A stretch of 64,000 nucleotides of DNA from Roseimicrobium sp. ORNL1 (GTDB lineage: Bacteria; Verrucomicrobiota; Verrucomicrobiia; Verrucomicrobiales; Verrucomicrobiaceae): NCBI RefSeq assembly GCF_011044495.1, contig NZ_CP049143.1:3658001-3722000 (forward strand). Reading direction: 5' to 3'. Below, piece after piece: positions 60,849 to 64,000 of the stretch. The position numbers were made by a program, and so were the translations under genes. Under the pieces are notes generated by a model, which saw only the letters and a program-made list of their open reading frames with translations, had not been told where the DNA came from and searched no databases. Positions within the stretch are counted from its first letter, which is position 1. Each line of letters starts with the position of its first letter.

Positions 60849-61160
60849 TTACTCCGAATCATTGACTCGCTTGCTAGCATTGCGGAACCACGTCCAGGCG
60901 TTTTTCGGCAGGAAACCGTCGTACCTGTACGGGCAGACCTCCCAAATGAGCATGCGCCCGTTAGTTTCGAGACCATCTCCTTCGCATAGAGGCATAAGTC
61001 TCTTCCTCCAATTTTGAAGGTCCTTGTCTTCATCGTTGGCCAAGACAAGAAAGAGATTTGGGTCGTACCTGAGCCAGTCAACCGCATGACTCAACACGAC
61101 CTCAACGTCAGAAGCCTTCACTGATTTCTTCGGTCTGATGTACAAATGAAATAAAATCAT
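60849..61160 (-). CDS. Phage end-cargo: hypothetical soluble protein
   Basis: 103 residues, MILFHLYIRPKKSVKASDVE and on. A mixed alpha/beta pattern with HAVDWLRYDPNLFLVLANDE resembles a small nuclease- or receiver-like fold, but no motif is decisive. A Trp/Tyr-rich end (WEVCPYRYDGFLPKNAWTWF). It overlaps the preceding membrane gene by 4 bp (ATGA 61157-61160), so the two form a unit, at the right end of the prophage. Not part of the known inovirus set. Confidence 0.55.
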   Translation of the reverse strand: MILFHLYIRPKKSVKASDVEVVLSHAVDWLRYDPNLFLVLANDEDKDLQNWRKRLMPLCEGDGLETNGRMLIWEVCPYRYDGFLPKNAWTWFRNASKRVNDSE

Positions 61161-61552
61161 TGCGCTGGATCATCCTCCGCTTTTCGGCTTTTCCGACTCC
61201 TAGTCGGTGCTGAATCACCCTCGCCAATGAGCTTGAGATCGGGGGCGGGCGTGACCTCTCTCATTGGAAGGTCACCGACGTCCTTCTGACGCAATCGATG
61301 AAGAGCCACGTACTCAGATCCTTCCAACATCGCCAGTTCGGGGTGCTTTTCGGCGTAGTTAAACAGGCGGTACGCAAGATACAAAACGACAACCAGAAAC
61401 ACCCCCAGAGCTACAAACGCTACTGATTCAGTTCTTACCGCCGCAACTATGGCAGCGAGGCCAAAGACGATAGCGATTACCATGTAGGCGGTCCTAGCAA
61501 CTAGGCCCTTCGGGACTTTAACCTTAGAAAGTATTTCTACAGGGTTGGCCAT
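61157..61552 (-). CDS. Phage end-cargo: two-helix membrane protein
   Basis: 131 residues. Two membrane helices (about 21-38 and 44-63, TAYMVIAIVFGLAAIVAAVR and VAFVALGVFLVVVLYLAYRL) precede a cytosolic tail (about 68-131) with charged, Arg/Ser/Lys-rich end. Co-translated with the next gene. Membrane plus soluble partner at a prophage edge recalls superinfection-exclusion or defence cargo, but that is inference. No family recognised. Confidence 0.6.
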   Translation of the reverse strand: MANPVEILSKVKVPKGLVARTAYMVIAIVFGLAAIVAAVRTESVAFVALGVFLVVVLYLAYRLFNYAEKHPELAMLEGSEYVALHRLRQKDVGDLPMREVTPAPDLKLIGEGDSAPTRSRKSRKAEDDPAQ

Positions 61553-61567
61553 TGGAGCCTACGCGTT

Positions 61568-61600
61568 AAAAAACCCGTTCGTGTTCTCAGCACGAACGGG
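61568..61600 (-). terminator. Strong minus-strand terminator at right end of prophage
   Basis: On the minus strand CCCGTTCGTG and CACGAACGGG pair across a 7-base loop and are followed by TTTTTT. It lies just upstream of the first minus-strand phage gene (61552). In the circular phage form the leftward-read end at 51079 would lead straight to this site, so it terminates the last phage transcript; in the prophage it also blocks host read-through. Confidence 0.85.
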
Positions 61601-61693
61601 CGGGGTCAAAGACACCTAGCTACCAATGAGGGGAAGCTGTGAGGAAAATAGGGGGCTGCGCCCCAATTATCAAGCATCAATTAAAGGATTTCT

Positions 61694-61711
61694 TATTTCA
61701 TATTACATGCA
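61694..61711. other. Right attachment repeat (attR candidate)
   Basis: Identical to 50903-50920. It is the part of the dif-like site at 61695-61722 that is shared by both phage ends. The 348-bp gap 61553-61900 otherwise holds the terminator and the short palindromes listed separately. Confidence 0.7.
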
Positions 61712-61722
61712 TTGTACCAAGT
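61695..61722 (-). other. dif-like site
   Basis: On the minus strand: an 11-base arm ACTTGGTACAA, a 6-base centre TGCATG and an 11-base arm TAATATGAAAT. These resemble XerC (8 of 11 with the B. subtilis-type ACTTCCTAGAA) and XerD (8 of 11 with TTATGTTAAAT) half sites in the right order. The centre and XerD-like arm are the part duplicated at the left end. If right, the host dif was restored on this side on integration. Confidence 0.5.
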
Positions 61723-61806
61723 TATTGAGCGGTTCGTTGGACGGTTACTGAGGCGCTTTGAGCCCTCATTTTCAGCGAATTTCGGAGATTCCCGCTCAAA
61801 CCGCCT

Positions 61807-61868
61807 CCAGTCCGCCGAGGGGTCGGCGGACTGGTTTCTGACTCGCCAAGGGACTGGCGAGCTACGTT
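61807..61868. repeat. Palindromes behind SNF2 gene
   Basis: CCAGTCCGCCGA pairs with TCGGCGGACTGG across a four-base loop (61807-61834). The next 30 bases hold CTCGCC-AAGGGACT-GGCGAG followed by CTACGTT, a shortened cousin of the 27-bp inverted repeat at 5020-5101. Lies downstream of the SNF2 stop. Confidence 0.65.
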
Positions 61869-61900
61869 GGGTTTGGCCGCCGTTGGGACGGCTTTTGCGG

Positions 61901-64000
61901 TCACTGCAGGAGCTCGTCCAGTTCCTCATCCGTGACGCCAGCGAAGATGGCAGCGTCGTCTTCGAGGGCCATGTCCATGACGGCGCGTTTCTTTTGCTGG
62001 AGGGCCAGGATTTTCTCCTCGACGGTCCCCCGGCAAACGAGGCGGTAGGCGGTGACAGGTCTCCCCTGCCCGATTCGGTGGGCACGGTCGATGGCTTGGG
62101 CCTCGACGGCGGGATTCCACCAGGGGTCGACGAGGACGACTTCGTCGGCGGCGGTGAGGTTCAGACCGTAGCCGCCAGCCTTGAGCGAGATGAAGAAGAG
62201 CTTCTTCTCGGGGTCGTTCTGGAAGCTGGCGACCTGCGCGGGCCGGTCGGTGCTGGAGCCGTCGAGATAGCAATGCGGGATGCCCTGGGCCTCGGCATGG
62301 GCCTTGAGCATCTTCAACATGCCCACGAACTGGCTGAAAATCAGCGTCTTGTGACCACCTTCGATGGATTCCGTCAGCAATTCCTCGTACACGGGAAGCT
62401 TGCCGGAGGAGAGGCTTGGGGCCTTGGGCTTGGGCGCAGCGGATTTCTTGGCTTTGCCGCCCTTGGCGGCCGGTGCTTCCACGACCTCGGCGGGTGCTGC
62501 CGCTTCGGCCTTGGCGCCGGCGGTTTTGATGCCCAACAAGCTGAGATCGTTACAAACCTGCCGGAGCCGCAGCAGCACGGTGAACATGGTCATGCGGCTC
62601 CCGCCAGGGCCGCGGAGACGGGCGGCGCGGATTTCCTCGCGACCCTCGTCGAGGAGGCGCTGGTAGATGGTCTTCTGCGCCTGGGTGAGCTCGCACCAGA
62701 GGACCTTTTCAATCTTCTCGGGCAGGTCCTTGGCCACTTCCCGCTTCGTGCGGCGGAGGATGTGGGGGCGGATGAGGCGGCGGAGGCGCTCCATGATGGC
62801 GGCGGCCGGTGAGCGGGCGCCCCCTTCACCGGAGAAGGACGCCATGTTGTTCCCGGAGCCAGCGGCGGCGGCCTTCGCCAGAGGCTTCACGAAGCGGTCC
62901 TGGAAGTCCGACAGAATCGGCAGGTAACCCGGGAGTGTGAAGGCGAAGATGGACCAGAGGTCCTTCACCGAGTTCTCCACGGGGGTACCGGTGAGGGTGA
63001 ACCGGGCGACCGCCTGAAGCTGGCGGACGGCGCGGGCGGATTCGGTATCCGGATTCCGGATGTAGCTGGCTTCATCCAGCACAATGGCGGAGAAGTTCAC
63101 GGCCTTGTAATACTCCAAATCACGCTGGATGAGGGCGTAAGAGGTGAATATCACGTCGAAATCAGCAAGCTTTTCCAAAGCAGCATGGCGCTTCCCCTGG
63201 TGGGAAATGTGCGTTTTCAGCTCTGGGGTGAAGCGGGCGGCTTCCTCGGACCAGTTCCCCAGGAGTGAGGTCGGACACACGATGAGCGCGGGGCCGGGCA
63301 CGGACTCGGCCGCCTTGGATTTTGACTTGGAGGTCGATTGGGCGACACGAGCGTCCAGGACGAGTCGCACCAGGGCGAGGGTCTGGACGGTCTTGCCGAG
63401 ACCCATTTCATCCGCCAGCAGGCCACCGCCACCGGAGCGGCTGTGGCGCTCCAGCCAGCGGACGCCCTCAAGCTGGTAAGGCCGGAGCATTTCCCCGAAG
63501 CGGCCGAGGCGGCTGCGCACAACCTCCTCCTCCAAGAACGGAATGGGGTCCAGCAGGATGGGGCTGTCGGCGGGAAGGAAGGCTTCCAACGCCTCCACCT
63601 GGCGGCCGCGGATGGCCACGTGGTTGCCGCCGGTGAAGCGGGTGTTCACGTCCTGCAGGGTGGACTCCAGCTCCTCGCAGCTGTCGACATCGATGAGGTA
63701 GCGCTTGCCGTCGCGGCCCTGGTAGTCACGCTTGCCGCTGCGGATGAGGCGGAGGACGTCCTGCCGCGGGATGTGGAAGCCGTCTGAGGCCTCGTACGCC
63801 ACCTCAAGCGTGAGCCAGTCGTTTCCGGAGGCCTGGGTCGGCGCGCCTTCCTTGGCTCCTGCCTGCTGTGGGGCCGAGAGATTCCGGGCGCTCTTGATGA
63901 AGGGCCGGATGATCGAGAAGGTGTTTAGGAGGTTCTTGAAGCCGTCGCCCTCGGTCACTTCGAACTTCTGGCGGAATTTGGCCAGATGAGAAGAAAGGAA
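61901..64000 (-). CDS. SNF2/SWI2-family helicase, N-terminal part outside window
   Basis: The frame is open to the window edge (the GTG at 63958 is internal; upstream codons HLAKFRQKFE read on), so at least 700 residues are visible and the N-terminus is missing. Walker A region GGGGLLADEMGLGKTVQT, DEAS (VLDEASYIRN) as the DExx box, FTLTGTPVENS, and the C-terminal lobe with LIFSQFVGMLKML, LKAGGYGLNLTAADEVVLVD and AIDRAHRIGQGRPVTAYRLV identify a SNF2-type ATPase. A Lys/Ala insertion (about 480-520 of the visible part) interrupts the C-lobe. The family remodels protein-DNA complexes and helps RNA polymerase recycling (RapA) or defence. The prophage lies just beyond its 3' end. Confidence 0.92.
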   Translation of the reverse strand, partial: FLSSHLAKFRQKFEVTEGDGFKNLLNTFSIIRPFIKSARNLSAPQQAGAKEGAPTQASGNDWLTLEVAYEASDGFHIPRQDVLRLIRSGKRDYQGRDGKRYLIDVDSCEELESTLQDVNTRFTGGNHVAIRGRQVEALEAFLPADSPILLDPIPFLEEEVVRSRLGRFGEMLRPYQLEGVRWLERHSRSGGGGLLADEMGLGKTVQTLALVRLVLDARVAQSTSKSKSKAAESVPGPALIVCPTSLLGNWSEEAARFTPELKTHISHQGKRHAALEKLADFDVIFTSYALIQRDLEYYKAVNFSAIVLDEASYIRNPDTESARAVRQLQAVARFTLTGTPVENSVKDLWSIFAFTLPGYLPILSDFQDRFVKPLAKAAAAGSGNNMASFSGEGGARSPAAAIMERLRRLIRPHILRRTKREVAKDLPEKIEKVLWCELTQAQKTIYQRLLDEGREEIRAARLRGPGGSRMTMFTVLLRLRQVCNDLSLLGIKTAGAKAEAAAPAEVVEAPAAKGGKAKKSAAPKPKAPSLSSGKLPVYEELLTESIEGGHKTLIFSQFVGMLKMLKAHAEAQGIPHCYLDGSSTDRPAQVASFQNDPEKKLFFISLKAGGYGLNLTAADEVVLVDPWWNPAVEAQAIDRAHRIGQGRPVTAYRLVCRGTVEEKILALQQKKRAVMDMALEDDAAIFAGVTDEELDELLQ

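Larger units (their letters stand above)
50903..61711 (-). mobile_element. Filamentous phage (inovirus) prophage, apparently complete
   Basis: About 10.8 kb between exact 18-bp direct repeats (50903-50920, 61694-61711). It encodes, in Ff-like order on the minus strand, a ssDNA-binding protein, HUH Rep, small coat candidates, pVIII-like major coat, pIII-like adsorption protein, pVI-like protein, Zot/pI ATPase and its own secretin. Two plus-strand genes and a hairpin-rich region at about 51.9-52.5 kb may form the control/origin region. There is no integrase or transposase gene, as expected if host XerCD integrates it at dif. All diagnostic genes are intact. Gene starts frequently overlap (ATGA), typical of inoviruses. 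Confidence 0.9.

Noticed and set aside
61712-62812. 366-residue plus-strand frame
   Set aside because: Antisense shadow of the SNF2 helicase gene.

Overview
The window is a piece of a bacterial chromosome that looks verrucomicrobial (Verrucomicrobiota, Verrucomicrobiaceae-like). This is an inference from gene content: a DUF6807 (PmoA-like) secreted protein, SGNH hydrolases with Tat or Sec signals, a SpmA-SpmB fusion, a secreted alpha-2-macroglobulin paired with PBP1C, CXXCH and metallo-beta-lactamase secreted proteins, many GC-rich Pro/Ala-rich proteins, and weak or absent Shine-Dalgarno sites. No rRNA or ribosomal protein marker is present to fix the taxon.

Layout. 1-9.6 kb: VanX-like dipeptidase (cut by the window edge), CstA transporter, DUF6807 protein, two divergent SGNH hydrolases, a two-gene ATPase + TOPRIM unit that may be a defence system, and a TIM-barrel epimerase. 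9.9-20 kb: a 1678-residue P-loop ATPase with a very long Pro/Ala linker, fructosamine kinase, LMW phosphatase, an interrupted gene, a MerR-B12 (CarH-like) regulator and SpmAB. 20-30.3 kb: a three-gene operon of related secreted proteins, a chorismatase divergent from an MMPL/RND exporter, HPP protein, cytochrome-c-like protein and LOG protein. 30.5-49.4 kb: alpha-2-macroglobulin + PBP1C, MFS carrier, Tat-exported MBL-fold protein, esterase, small envelope proteins, tRNA-Asp, NUDIX hydrolase and a secreted pVHL-beta-domain protein. 49.5-50.8 kb: a HEPN-like gene abutting an IS5-family remnant. 50.9-61.7 kb: an apparently complete filamentous-phage (inovirus) prophage. 61.9-64 kb: the C-terminal part of a SNF2 helicase that runs off the window.

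The prophage is the highlight. It is bounded by an exact 18-bp direct repeat (50903-50920 and 61694-61711); the right copy lies in a 28-bp dif-like sequence, which suggests Xer-mediated integration. On the minus strand its order closely follows the Ff phages: ssDNA-binding protein, HUH replication initiator, small proteins, pVIII-like major coat with its own terminator, pIII-like adsorption protein, pVI-like protein, Zot/pI ATPase, then a phage-encoded secretin (pIV). A hairpin-rich intergenic region next to a divergent two-gene plus-strand unit is a candidate replication/packaging region and switch. A strong minus-strand terminator placed just inside the right end makes sense if the genome is circular. 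Cargo genes of unknown role sit next to both ends.

A second theme is dispersed palindromes. A ~200-bp inverted-repeat element occurs three times (about 2.8, 19.8 and 41.7 kb), each time between convergent genes, with its core flipped in the middle copy. Several other short perfect inverted repeats lie between genes.
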